Positions 42,173-51,083 of a stretch of 64,000 nucleotides of DNA are shown one piece after another. The notes under the pieces were generated by a model. That model was not told the origin of the DNA. It saw only the letters and a program-made list of their open reading frames with translations, and searched no databases. This DNA comes from Anaerolineaceae bacterium (GTDB lineage Bacteria > Chloroflexota > Anaerolineae > Aggregatilineales > Phototrophicaceae). Within the stretch, counting starts at the first letter, position 1, and each line of letters begins with the position of its first letter. Location of the stretch: the NCBI GenBank assembly GCA_020634165.1, contig JACKCF010000001.1, positions 1,364,001-1,428,000 of the forward strand, in the 5' to 3' direction. The translations under genes and the position numbers were made by a program.

Positions 42173-43819
42173 CTACGGGGCAGATAATTCAATCAGAGAA
42201 ATTCCATGTACCGGCAGCTCAAAATTCAGGTTGATATGCGATTCATTGCTGATTATTTTTGGTGCTTCCAGCAGTTCTAAACCATCCCGCTGTTTAATCG
42301 CCTGATACTGGTTATCTGTGGGATACATCGGCTGACCCTGTGCCAGCCATTCCTGATAGGCGTTGCTGTGCTGACCATCGATGCGATAGTGCCGCAGCAC
42401 CAGCGTTTCGGCTTCAAAAGGCAGGTTGGCGATACTCAGATTGATCTGGTCGCTGTTGTCTCTGTCCCAATCGTCGTGATGATTGTAGACAAGGACCGTC
42501 AGCGCATTGTTGCCCCTTAGCGTTGCCATGCCGGAAACATGGGATGGCATTCTGTTTCCATTCATATCAGCATAAAGGGCAGGGTCCTGTGCCCTGGAAC
42601 TGGCAAAAGCGACGCCCTGATGACCCAATTTGCCATACATACGGAACAAGTTGAGAATGGCCTTGTCAATGCCCTGTGTGGAAAATGAACGGGTACCTTC
42701 AAAGCAGCGTTCCCCAACAAATAAAAATGCCCAACTCAAAAAACGCAGGTCCCACTTGTTCGCCTGCGCGAATCGCGTCAGTTGGTCAAATGCTGTCACC
42801 ACAAAACTGGGATAGTAGGGCGTATTGCGGAAGTTCAGATTGGCATTGTCCCAGGCACCTCCAGCAGCCCATCCATCAGGGTCAATCTCCGACAGAATAC
42901 ATTCCAAACCTGTGAGGCTCGGATATTTGGAGATGATTTCATAGCCGGTGCGCGTATCTTCGACAATCCGTTTGACCGAAGGCGGTGCCTGCTTCATGTG
43001 CAGCGGGTCCGCCCGATAACCACCGCCCTTCACATGGAAGCTCAGGAAGTCCAGCGGGGTACCTTGTTCATCGGTGAATGTATTCATGCCATTGACGCAG
43101 TGGTCAAGGAAAGCATCCAGAAACTGGCCAGAGTAGCCATCGTGCTTGGGATTAGTTGTCCCTGGCCCGCCGACTCTTGCTGTGGGGGATGCTGCTTTGA
43201 CTGCGGCGACGGTGTAATCGTACAGCTTGTTAAAATCCTCAATAGAGCCTGCCCAGTAATAGCTTAGATCAGGCTCGTTCCACAATTCCCAATACCAGCT
43301 TGCGATTTCTGCTTCGCCGTAGCGTTCCACACAATGCTGGACCAGGCTGTAGATCAGGTCATACCATTTCTGGTAATCCTTGGGTGGGCTGGCGAAACCA
43401 TAAGCGCGATAGTTCCTGTGAATCCAATCGTCATCCTCCACTTTGTAGTACGCCGGATCAGCCAGATGCTGTGGCATGAATCCCAGTTCTACGAAGGGCT
43501 TGCAGTTGTGCTTGAGCAGCGTATCAAATACCAGATTAACAATGGTCCAGTCATAAATCGGCTGGCCATCTCGCTCGATGTAGGCATTGGTGGAACCCCA
43601 CTTATAAAAACCGTGACAGTTCCCGGTACAAAGCAAATGATGCACGCGGACATAATAGGGCTTATCCTGCAATGCCTGGAACTTGGCCAGCAGCGCCTGT
43701 CCCTCCGGCGTGTACGTGTAATTAATCTCATCGTAGCCGATGTAATTCCAGTTATGGGGCAGTTCGCTTATCCATCGGCTGGCATCCACATGAATACGTA
43801 CACCTTCTTCTGGTCTCAT
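42173..43819 (-). CDS. GH39-like glycoside hydrolase (beta-xylosidase type)
   Basis: The 548-residue protein has a (beta/alpha)8 barrel of clan GH-A: the acid/base Glu in WYWELWNEPDLSYYW and a second Glu in LECILSEIDPDGW, then a small beta domain at the C-terminus. The N-terminal HHLLCTGNCHGFYKWGSTNAY and the motif spacing point to GH39 (beta-xylosidase or alpha-L-iduronidase relatives). There is no signal peptide, so it acts inside the cell. It overlaps the deaminase gene by 4 bp and so belongs to the same operon. Confidence 0.85.
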   Translation of the reverse strand: MRPEEGVRIHVDASRWISELPHNWNYIGYDEINYTYTPEGQALLAKFQALQDKPYYVRVHHLLCTGNCHGFYKWGSTNAYIERDGQPIYDWTIVNLVFDTLLKHNCKPFVELGFMPQHLADPAYYKVEDDDWIHRNYRAYGFASPPKDYQKWYDLIYSLVQHCVERYGEAEIASWYWELWNEPDLSYYWAGSIEDFNKLYDYTVAAVKAASPTARVGGPGTTNPKHDGYSGQFLDAFLDHCVNGMNTFTDEQGTPLDFLSFHVKGGGYRADPLHMKQAPPSVKRIVEDTRTGYEIISKYPSLTGLECILSEIDPDGWAAGGAWDNANLNFRNTPYYPSFVVTAFDQLTRFAQANKWDLRFLSWAFLFVGERCFEGTRSFSTQGIDKAILNLFRMYGKLGHQGVAFASSRAQDPALYADMNGNRMPSHVSGMATLRGNNALTVLVYNHHDDWDRDNSDQINLSIANLPFEAETLVLRHYRIDGQHSNAYQEWLAQGQPMYPTDNQYQAIKQRDGLELLEAPKIISNESHINLNFELPVHGISLIELSAP

Positions 43820-45159
43820 GCGTTTTCTGCTTCCTCTCTGAGTGCCAGCAAGCGCAGCACATCTTCACTCTGACGCTTAACGGCGCTCGCATAATCCAAT
43901 GTCGTCCACTGACGGTCGCGCAGCAACCAGCGCCCATTGACCATGCTGTCCGTGACCGCACTGCCATTGACGCTGTAGACCAGGGCCGTGAAGGGATCAT
44001 TTGTCGGCAGTGGCGTCCAGCCGATGCCTGTACGATCCAGTACAATCAAATCGGCGCGTTTGCCCACTTCCAGTGACCCAATTTCATCCGCGAGTCCGAG
44101 CGCTTTGGCGCCGCCAGTGGTAGCCATCGCCAGGATGTCCCTGGCCTTGAGTGCCCCAGGTCGCTTCTCTCGGAAGCTGGTCAGCTTCGCCAGCATGCGC
44201 ATCTCCAGGAACAGATCATAGTCGTTGTTGTTGCAGACGTTATCTGTGCCAATCGCAATATTGATGCCTGCATTATGCATACCCAGGACAGGTGCGGCTT
44301 CGGCACCGGCGCGCATACAGGCACTCGCGGCAGCGACAGCCGTAAATTCATGCTCCGCCAGTATGCGCCAGTCAGCTTCTGGAATAGTAATAGCATGTGC
44401 CGCGATAATCGGCGCATCGAGCATGCCCATTTTCTTCATCTGTGTGACAGCGCTCGTGCCGTATTGCTCCTGGGTGAGGGCATCTTCTTCGCCAGTGGTC
44501 GAAATGTGGATGTGCATGCCCGTGTTATATTTGGCTGCGATCCTGCGCTCAGACTGCATCATCTCCGGCGAATTATCTACGAAGAAGGCATGCGGTCCGA
44601 CCCATCCCCGCAAACGGTCACTCTCCAGGCTGCCGATGGTCTCCAGAAAAGCTTCCAACTGTGCTAATTCTCGTTCCCGCGCAATCGGGTCGCCCAGTTC
44701 GACAATGCCATAGGCAAGGGCCGCCCGCATGCCGGATTTTTCCACCACCGGAATAATTTCTTCCATGAAAAAGTACTGGTCAGCGAAGGTGGTTGTTCCA
44801 GTGCGGATCATCTCCGCACAAGCAACTTCGACTGCTGCCGGAACCATATCCGCCGTCATCACCTCTTCCAAAGAGCGAATCGCTGTCATCCATCCATCCA
44901 GCGTTAACAGCGAAACGCCTTCAGCCAATCCTCTGAACAGCGTCATCGGCGTATGGGTATGCGCATTAACCAGCCCCGGCATAATTAGCCGACCCGTGCA
45001 ATTGATAACCTCGTCAAAGGCATTTGCATCGGGTGCCGATTTCATATCCCCGATAGCGGCAATGCGGTCATTTTCAACAGCGATGTAGCCCTGATCGTAA
45101 ATCGCGTCGCCTTCTCCCAGGCACACGATCATGGCATTAAGCAGCAGCGTTGTGGGCAT
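43816..45159 (-). CDS. 5-methylthioadenosine / S-adenosylhomocysteine deaminase-like amidohydrolase
   Basis: The 447-residue amidohydrolase has the metal site VNAHTHTPMTLFRG, MHIHISTTGEEDA, AAHAITIPE and GIAIGTDNVCNNNDYDLFLEMR, which fits the MtaD/TrzN branch; family members remove ammonia from MTA, SAH or guanine-like rings. It lies directly after a nucleoside hydrolase with an overlapping TGATG, so nucleoside recycling is the shared theme. The substrate is inferred from family only. Confidence 0.85.
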   Translation of the reverse strand: MPTTLLLNAMIVCLGEGDAIYDQGYIAVENDRIAAIGDMKSAPDANAFDEVINCTGRLIMPGLVNAHTHTPMTLFRGLAEGVSLLTLDGWMTAIRSLEEVMTADMVPAAVEVACAEMIRTGTTTFADQYFFMEEIIPVVEKSGMRAALAYGIVELGDPIARERELAQLEAFLETIGSLESDRLRGWVGPHAFFVDNSPEMMQSERRIAAKYNTGMHIHISTTGEEDALTQEQYGTSAVTQMKKMGMLDAPIIAAHAITIPEADWRILAEHEFTAVAAASACMRAGAEAAPVLGMHNAGINIAIGTDNVCNNNDYDLFLEMRMLAKLTSFREKRPGALKARDILAMATTGGAKALGLADEIGSLEVGKRADLIVLDRTGIGWTPLPTNDPFTALVYSVNGSAVTDSMVNGRWLLRDRQWTTLDYASAVKRQSEDVLRLLALREEAENA

Positions 45160-46073
45160 CAGGCAGGTTCCGTTTCCAGTTTTTGAACGAGTAATTCTTC
45201 AAACGCGGCAACATCAACGCCAGTCACAAGCTGAACATTGCCCTCTGGATTAGCCTTGGCATGCGTTGCCCCGATAGATACCCGCCCCGAAGTTTCGACC
45301 TCAATTGAGACAGGCATGGTCTCGACCAGATCGGGATGCAGGAAGGCGGCGATTGCCAGTGGGTCATGGGCGCTGGTATGGCCGAGCTGGGCAAAGCGCG
45401 GATAGCGTGCGATCTGGTCCGCGATTAGTTTTTGGAATGGTGAAGTTTTCGCCTGAATGCGTGCCAGATGGGCACGCGTGATGTTTGTCTGTACAGTGAT
45501 ATTCAGCGGCGTCAGCAAAATCGGCGCGCCGGAAGCAAATACCACGTGGGCCGCATGGGCATCACAGATAATATTGTGCTCCGCAATAGGCAGATGAAGA
45601 CCGTCGTTCCCGCGAACGACCCCGCCCATGATGACGAAACTGGCGACCTTTTCGGCGATGTCCGGCGCCTGTTGCAGTGCAATCGCGATATTCGTCAATG
45701 GGCCGATGGCAGCGACGTGTACTTGCCCCGGATTGGCACGAACGGTTTCAATGATGTAGCTTGGCCCGAATCCTTCCGTGACAGGCAATGGCTCCACACC
45801 CTGATCGACGATCCCTTCGCCCTCATGCCCGCCCCAGTAGATGTCGCGTAAACGCAGCAAGGGCAGTTCTGCCCCCAGATACACAGGCACTTCGCGACCA
45901 TAATGTTTCAGGGCAGTCAGGGCAATCTGTGCCCGCACGTTGACATCGCCATAAACACACGTGATGCCAAGTAAATTGACTTCCGTGCTGTTCAGGATGA
46001 AAGCCAGCGCCAGCAGGTCGTCAATATCAGTGCCAATATCCGTATCGAGTATGAGCGGGTAAGTTGTCGACAT
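45159..46073 (-). CDS. Inosine-uridine preferring nucleoside hydrolase
   Basis: The product begins YPLILDTDIGTDIDDLLALAF, the calcium-binding DxDxxxDD signature of nucleoside hydrolases, and has ITCVYGDVNVRAQ, HVAAIGPLTNIAIAL, FVIMGGVV, EHNIICDAHAAHVVF and DPLAIAA. It splits ribonucleosides to ribose and base. The ATG at 46073 (MSTTYPL) is preferred; a GTG three codons up at 46082 is possible. It is the first gene of a three-gene operon with the deaminase and GH39 genes. Confidence 0.9.
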   Translation of the reverse strand: MSTTYPLILDTDIGTDIDDLLALAFILNSTEVNLLGITCVYGDVNVRAQIALTALKHYGREVPVYLGAELPLLRLRDIYWGGHEGEGIVDQGVEPLPVTEGFGPSYIIETVRANPGQVHVAAIGPLTNIAIALQQAPDIAEKVASFVIMGGVVRGNDGLHLPIAEHNIICDAHAAHVVFASGAPILLTPLNITVQTNITRAHLARIQAKTSPFQKLIADQIARYPRFAQLGHTSAHDPLAIAAFLHPDLVETMPVSIEVETSGRVSIGATHAKANPEGNVQLVTGVDVAAFEELLVQKLETEPA

Positions 46074-46262
46074 CAGGATCACTTTCGCTTGATAGGGTGG
46101 TCCAATTTGTGTGCATTTATACCCGACCCGTTAGGCGTACGACAACTTTGTGAACATACCACTGTCCATGAGCATGTACCTGGCAAATACGTTCTGCTTG
46201 ACTTCATCAAACAAATGTTCTATTCTGTGGAGTAGTCGTTCTTAAAAATAGAGGGTATGGCT

Positions 46263-47378
46263 ATGAGTGAGGTTCGCGTTCTCGTTGGCACGGCTAAGGG
46301 CGCTTTTATTATTCGCTCTGATGAAAAGCGCAAAGACTGGACAATAGAAGGTCCACACTTCCCTGGCTGGGAGGTGTACCATATCACCGGAACGCCCAGC
46401 GATCCCAATCGGCTGTATGTCTCGCAGTCCGGTGGCTGGTTTGGCCAGGTGATCCAGCGCTCGGATGATGGTGGCAAAACCTGGGATTCCGTCAGCAATG
46501 AGTTCCAATATGATGGTGAAACCGGGACGCACCAGTGGTACGATGGCACCCAACATCCCTGGGAATTTAAGCGTGTCTGGCATATAGAACCCTCCCCGAC
46601 GGATGCTGACTCCTTGTTTGCGGGTGTCGAAGATGCGGGACTGTTCCATTCCAGCGATGGCGGCAAGTCATGGATAGAATTGCCAGGTTTGCGTAAAGTC
46701 AAAGGCGACTTGTGGCAGCCTGGGGCCGGGGGAATGTGCCTGCATACCATCGTCCTCAATCCCGATGATCCCAAGCGCATCTATGTGGCGATCTCGGCTG
46801 CTGGCGCTTTCCGTACAGATGATGGCGGCGAAACCTGGCTGCCCATCAATGAGGGCCTTGTCTCCCCCTATGAATTGCCGGATTCCACCGCCGAAGTCGG
46901 CCATTGCGTCCATAGTATCGCTATGCATCCATCACAACCTGACGTCCTCTTCATGCAAAAACACTGGGACGTGATGCGCTCAGACAATTCCGGCGATCTC
47001 TGGTATGAAGTCAGCGGCAACTTACCCAGTGATTTTGGTTTCCCCATTGTCGTCCATGCCCATGAACCCAATACGGTCTATGTTGTTCCCATCAAGAGTG
47101 ATGCCCACCACTTCCCACCGGATGGCAAACTGCGCGTCTATCGCAGTCGTTCCGGTGGCAATGAATGGGAAGCCCTGACTAACGGCCTGCCGCAGAGCGA
47201 TTGCTATCATAACGTGCTGCGTAATGCCATGTGTGTTGATTCGCTCGACTCCTGCGGCATCTATTTCGGCACAACAGGGGGGCAGGTCTACGCCTCAGCC
47301 GATTCCGGGGACAACTGGATGCCGATTGCCAGCAATTTGCCGCGTGTAATGTCGGTGGAGGTACAGGTGTTGCCATGA
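46263..47378 (+). CDS. BNR/Asp-box beta-propeller protein (sialidase-fold)
   Basis: The product contains at least five Asp-box motifs (SxDxGxTW type): SDDGGKTWDSV, SSDGGKSWIEL, TDDGGETWLPI, SDNSGDLWYEV and SADSGDNWMPI. Each sits in a beta-propeller blade. No signal peptide is seen. No sialidase catalytic set is evident, so the annotation is a fold, not an enzyme. The ATG at 46263 has GAGGG 7 bp upstream; 46257 is an alternative two codons up. Its stop overlaps the start of a MoaD/ThiS-like gene by 4 bp. Confidence 0.82.
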   Translation: MSEVRVLVGTAKGAFIIRSDEKRKDWTIEGPHFPGWEVYHITGTPSDPNRLYVSQSGGWFGQVIQRSDDGGKTWDSVSNEFQYDGETGTHQWYDGTQHPWEFKRVWHIEPSPTDADSLFAGVEDAGLFHSSDGGKSWIELPGLRKVKGDLWQPGAGGMCLHTIVLNPDDPKRIYVAISAAGAFRTDDGGETWLPINEGLVSPYELPDSTAEVGHCVHSIAMHPSQPDVLFMQKHWDVMRSDNSGDLWYEVSGNLPSDFGFPIVVHAHEPNTVYVVPIKSDAHHFPPDGKLRVYRSRSGGNEWEALTNGLPQSDCYHNVLRNAMCVDSLDSCGIYFGTTGGQVYASADSGDNWMPIASNLPRVMSVEVQVLP

Positions 47379-47671
47379 TTACGGTGACGCTTCCGACACA
47401 TTTACGCGCGCTGGCCAAGGTATCGGGTGCCATCGAGCTAGACATTGCAGAACCCATCACCCAGGAAACCATCCTCGATGCGTTGGAGGAAGCTTACCCG
47501 ATGCTGCGCGGCACAATCCGTGATATCGCGACCAAACAGCGTCGTCCGTTTATTCGCTTTTTTGCCTGTGGGGAAGACCTGTCGCATCAGCCAGTTACCG
47601 CCTCTGTACCACCTGAGGTGATCCAGGGCAAACAGCCGTTCCGGATCATCGGTGCGATGGCAGGCGGATAA
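47375..47671 (+). CDS. MoaD/ThiS-like ubiquitin-fold protein
   Basis: The 98-residue protein starts MITVTLPTHLRALAKVSG and ends GAMAGG. The small ubiquitin-like fold and C-terminal GG are typical of sulfur carriers in molybdopterin or thiamine synthesis, where GG is activated by an E1-like enzyme. A middle part (KQRRPFIRFFACGEDLSHQPV) is characteristic. It overlaps the propeller gene. Neither an E1-like enzyme nor moaE/thiG is near, so a sulfur carrier or a protein-modifier role tied to the propeller are both open. Confidence 0.8.
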   Translation: MITVTLPTHLRALAKVSGAIELDIAEPITQETILDALEEAYPMLRGTIRDIATKQRRPFIRFFACGEDLSHQPVTASVPPEVIQGKQPFRIIGAMAGG

Positions 47672-47704
47672 ATAGCCAATTACAAACATGGTAATTTAGA
47701 AAAG

Positions 47705-47730
47705 ATGGGTGGCTTGTGCCACCCATTTTG
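47705..47730. terminator. Bidirectional terminator between convergent genes
   Basis: ATGGGTGGC (47705-47713) and GCCACCCAT (47718-47726) form a perfect stem with loop TTGT, followed by TTTT. It lies between the MoaD-like stop (47671) and the methyltransferase stop (47740). Confidence 0.8.
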
Positions 47731-47739
47731 ATGCCCATA

Positions 47740-48477
47740 CTAGCGCTTCTTCAGTACAAAAACACCCCAGCCCAGATACTGCCGCCCATATTGCAGATAG
47801 CTGCGTTTGTTGTCAGCATTCCACTGACGAAGGGCCTCGGCATTCGGGTCGTCGGCATGCTCTCTTAGCCAGTTATTGATAGCGATCCAGTGCTGCGCTT
47901 CGTACCGATCCCAGGAATCTTGATTCGCCAGTACCATCTCGACCAACTCATAGCCAGTCGATTCGATTCGTTCCAGTGTGTTCGGCAGTGATACAAAATC
48001 ATCCTGGCTGACGCCCATTGCCTTGTAGGCTGCATCTGGCGGAGTCGTGATCCAGTATGGTTCTCCGACCAGCAGTAGGCCATCTGCTTTGACCTGCTTG
48101 TTCATCAAGTCGATTGTTCCGACAAGACCATTCCCAATCCAGGTTGCGCCGATGCAACTGACGACATCGTATTGTATATCGTCAGAATAAGCCCCGGCAT
48201 CCCCCTCGATGAGGGTTAAGCGTTCAGCGACTCCTAGCTCGTTGGCGCGTACTTTTGCCGCCTCGAGGAATACATGGCTGATGTCGATACCTGTTCCGCT
48301 AATGCCCCATCGCTCCGACCAGCGACAGAGCATTTCTGCCTTACCGCAGCATAGATCAAGCTGGTGTGTTGCTGGCGTCAGTTGGCAGATTTCACCCAGG
48401 AGCATCAGCTTTTCTTCAGTAAATGGATTTATTATCTTGTGATTCTGCTCAGCAATTTCGTGAAATCTCAGTAACAT
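47740..48477 (-). CDS. Class I SAM-dependent methyltransferase
   Basis: The 245-residue protein has a class I methyltransferase Rossmann fold: motif I QLDLCCGKAEMLCRW, the acidic strand end GTGIDIS, LIEGDAGAYSD and VVSCIGATWIGNG. It is soluble. The C-terminal third is rich in Trp (WDRYEAQHWIAINNW). The target is unknown. It is divergent from the hemQ gene, with which it shares the 265-bp upstream region. Confidence 0.8.
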   Translation of the reverse strand: MLLRFHEIAEQNHKIINPFTEEKLMLLGEICQLTPATHQLDLCCGKAEMLCRWSERWGISGTGIDISHVFLEAAKVRANELGVAERLTLIEGDAGAYSDDIQYDVVSCIGATWIGNGLVGTIDLMNKQVKADGLLLVGEPYWITTPPDAAYKAMGVSQDDFVSLPNTLERIESTGYELVEMVLANQDSWDRYEAQHWIAINNWLREHADDPNAEALRQWNADNKRSYLQYGRQYLGWGVFVLKKR

Positions 48478-48527
48478 AACGGCTCTCTAGCATTGAAAAT
48501 AAGTCTATAGGCTATTTGTGATAGTTT

Positions 48528-48614
48528 ATGACCCTCATTTAACCATTAATGACCCTCCCTTGCAATCGAAAGCCAGTATCGCTGTCACACATTTGTGTAC
48601 GCTGTTCACACAAA
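48528..48614. promoter_or_regulatory. Candidate operators in the methyltransferase / hemQ divergent region
   Basis: ATGACCCTC is repeated at 48528-48536 and 48549-48557, 21 bp apart (two helical turns). Further on, TTTGTGT (48592-48598) and ACACAAA (48608-48614) form a perfect inverted repeat with a 9-bp spacer. Both lie upstream of hemQ. The rest of 48478-48742 is AT-rich with no gene. The regulators are unknown. Confidence 0.4.
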
Positions 48615-48742
48615 AATATTTCCCTATTCTATTGGTCACGGATTTCCTGGTACATACGTCCTAAAATCTAAAAAATATTGCAAAAATCTGAGTATCTATA
48701 TATATTTACGTAGATTTTTCACCGTTCTCACTGGAAGAAGTC

Positions 48743-49870
48743 ATGCGTCCCAGAATACCCACTCAACCGCCGCGACCTGAAGTTCAGGCCAAAATGCAGG
48801 AACGCGCCCAAAAGCTAACCAAACGTCAGTATGTGCGTTTCGCCTTCTACAAAGTTGATCCATTGTGGCGGCGCCTGCCTGCTCAGGAGCAGGCTGAACA
48901 GAAGCGGGAACTACTCGACGTTATTCGCACGTTCAATCGGCGCATGCTGCTGCGTCCTTACAGCCTGATGGGCACGCGCGCTGATGCCGAACTGCTGCTG
49001 TGGCAGATTTCAGAAGACCCACAGCCGTTTCGTGAATTGGCGACTGCCATTGCCTGTACGCGCATGGGCAGTTACCTGACGATGGCCTATTCCTACTTTT
49101 CGCAGACCAAGCGGTCCCTGTATGAAATCCGCACACCGGATGGTGATGCCGAAGACGACGAAGAGCGGCTCATTCTGGACCCGACTGAGGCCAAGTATCT
49201 GTTCGTCTATCCCTTCATCAAAACCCGTGAGTGGTATCAGCTTTCGCAGCATGCTCGCCAGGGCATGATGGATGAGCACATCGAAGTTGGCCGCAAATAT
49301 CCCTCTGTGCGCCTGAACACGACATACAGCTTTGGCATCGATGACTATGAATTCATCGTCGCTTTTGAAACAGACGAACCCTCCGATTTCCTCGATTTGG
49401 TGCAGGAACTACGCGAATCGTCCGTCAGTATGTATACCTTGCAGGATACGCCTTTATTCACCTGCATCAACATGCGCCTGGATGACGCGCTGGACGCTCT
49501 CGGCGGTCCACCCGTCGCGGAAGTCATCCAGCCCGGTGAAGAGCGTGAAGTCTGGGTCGAAGTCTGCCCGCTGGACGAACTTGGCCCTGGTGAAACCAGG
49601 ACCGTCTTCGTCGAAGGCAAGATGGTCGGCCTGTTCAATGTCAACGGCGAACTGCTGGCGATCAATAACCGCTGTTCTCACGCACGTGGCCCCCTCAGTG
49701 AGGGCCAGGTCGATGCCAGCGAATGCAGTGTGACCTGCCCCTGGCACTACGGCAAATTTGATCTGCGCACAGGTCAGGCGATGGATGGCGTCGTCAATAA
49801 GCCCGTTGATACATACCAGGTCGAGATTCGTGACGGCGTGATCCACGTTGGCACCCTCGTCACCTATTAA
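48743..49870 (+). CDS. hemQ: Coproheme decarboxylase (HemQ/ChdC) fused to a C-terminal Rieske domain
   Basis: Residues to about 255 match HemQ, which oxidatively decarboxylates Fe-coproporphyrin III to haem b: KYLFVYPFIKTREWY with the catalytic-type Tyr156 and Trp164, then MMDEHIEVGRKYPSV with proximal His179, and TTYSFGIDDYEFIVAFE. After a linker, residues 270-375 form a Rieske [2Fe-2S] domain of the small ferredoxin type: CSHARGPLS (Cys311, His313) and CPWHYGKFD (Cys332, His335). The fusion suggests electron transfer or redox control at the haem site; free HemQ needs peroxide. It leads the haem cluster, 15 bp before hemH. Confidence 0.88.
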   Translation: MRPRIPTQPPRPEVQAKMQERAQKLTKRQYVRFAFYKVDPLWRRLPAQEQAEQKRELLDVIRTFNRRMLLRPYSLMGTRADAELLLWQISEDPQPFRELATAIACTRMGSYLTMAYSYFSQTKRSLYEIRTPDGDAEDDEERLILDPTEAKYLFVYPFIKTREWYQLSQHARQGMMDEHIEVGRKYPSVRLNTTYSFGIDDYEFIVAFETDEPSDFLDLVQELRESSVSMYTLQDTPLFTCINMRLDDALDALGGPPVAEVIQPGEEREVWVEVCPLDELGPGETRTVFVEGKMVGLFNVNGELLAINNRCSHARGPLSEGQVDASECSVTCPWHYGKFDLRTGQAMDGVVNKPVDTYQVEIRDGVIHVGTLVTY

Positions 49871-49885
49871 GAAGGCGAGTTCATC

Positions 49886-50935
49886 ATGACAATCTATGGA
49901 GCACAAACTGCCGAAGCGCCGCTCTTCGATGAGCAGGCACGGGAATATGATGCCATTCTGGTGATGTCCTTTGGTGGACCAGAAGGCCAGGATGATGTGA
50001 TTCCGTTCCTGCAAAAAGTCGCGGGTGGGCGCAACATTCCGGTGGAACGTCTGGAAGAAGTGGCGGTTCACTATCGGGATTTTGGGGGTGTCAGCCCAAT
50101 CAATGCCCAGAACCGCGCCCTCATTGCCGCCCTGGAACAAGAATTGGCAGCGCACGACATTGATCTACCCATATATTTTGGCAATCGTAATTGGCATCCC
50201 TTCATTGAAGATACCATTCGCCGGATGCGGGATGACGGCGTAAAGCGTGTGCTGACCTTCTTCACCTCAGCGTTTAGCTCATACTCTGGCTGTCGCCAGT
50301 ACCGTGAAGACATCATCCGTGCCAGCGAACCCATTGAAGGCGCTCCTACCTTTGATCGACTGCGCATGTTTTACAATCATCCTGGCTTCATCACCCCAAT
50401 GATTGAAAATACGCGCGCGGCCTTCGAGCAATTCCCATCAGACCAGCGCGAGGATGTGCAACTCGTCTTTACGGCTCATAGCATTCCTTTGGGAATGGCC
50501 CGCAACAGCGACTACGAAGCCCAGCTCAAAGAAGCCTGCCAACTCGTCGCGGAAGGCATCGGGCGCAAGGACTATGCGCTTGTCTACCAGAGCCGCAGCG
50601 GTCCGCCGCATGTTCCCTGGCTGGAACCCGACATTTGCGATTATCTGCGCGAAATTGGCCAGCAGGGCGCCAAGCAGGTAGTCATGGTGCCAATTGGCTT
50701 CATCTCCGACCATATGGAGGTGATGTTTGACCTGGATACAGAAGCCATGCAGGTTGCTGAAGAAATGGGCATGAATCTGGTTCGGGCGGCGACGGTTGGT
50801 ACGCATCCACAGTTTATTAGCATGATTCGCGAACTGATTCTTGAGCGCATGACAGAGAACCCACAGCGGCGGGCATTAGGTGCATGTGGCCCCAGCCATG
50901 ACATCTGTCCGGTAGGGTGCTGCCTGCCACGCTAG
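49886..50935 (+). CDS. hemH: Coproporphyrin/protoporphyrin ferrochelatase with Cys-rich C-terminus
   Basis: The 349-residue product has the ferrochelatase plan: ILVMSFGGPEGQDDVIPFLQKV, PIYFGNRNWHPFIEDTI, FFTSAFSSYSGCRQYRED, VFTAHSIPLGMA with the metal-binding His, YQSRSGPPHVPWLEPDI and GFISDHMEVMFDLDTEA. Next to hemQ and hemY-type genes it should insert iron into coproporphyrin III (CpfC role). The C-terminus has four Cys in CGPSHDICPVGCC, like the [2Fe-2S] site of some actinobacterial enzymes. Confidence 0.92.
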   Translation: MTIYGAQTAEAPLFDEQAREYDAILVMSFGGPEGQDDVIPFLQKVAGGRNIPVERLEEVAVHYRDFGGVSPINAQNRALIAALEQELAAHDIDLPIYFGNRNWHPFIEDTIRRMRDDGVKRVLTFFTSAFSSYSGCRQYREDIIRASEPIEGAPTFDRLRMFYNHPGFITPMIENTRAAFEQFPSDQREDVQLVFTAHSIPLGMARNSDYEAQLKEACQLVAEGIGRKDYALVYQSRSGPPHVPWLEPDICDYLREIGQQGAKQVVMVPIGFISDHMEVMFDLDTEAMQVAEEMGMNLVRAATVGTHPQFISMIRELILERMTENPQRRALGACGPSHDICPVGCCLPR

Positions 50936-50953
50936 CAATCAACCACACGCATT

Positions 50954-50969
50954 TGTGACAAATATCACT
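50954..50969. promoter_or_regulatory. CRP/FNR-family box upstream of the radical SAM gene
   Basis: TGTGA-CAAATA-TCACT fits the TGTGA-N6-TCACA consensus at all but the last base. It lies 115 bp before the radical SAM start. If the -10 is TATCAT (50984-50989), the box centre is about 35 bp upstream of the transcript start, close to an activating position. Control by oxygen, NO or redox state is plausible. Confidence 0.55.
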
Positions 50970-51083
50970 GATGGCATGACAACTATCATTATCACGCACA
51001 AGGGGTATCGGTTACGATTGCGAAGTACGGCATGTAGTTTTATGTAGTTTTTCGCGAATTATGCAGATTTTGAGAGGGGAAAT

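Noticed and set aside
48743..49870. Chlorite dismutase instead of HemQ
   Set aside because: The gene leads a coproporphyrin-type haem cluster beside hemH. The fold is shared, but context and the REWY and DEHIEVGRKY blocks favour coproheme decarboxylase.
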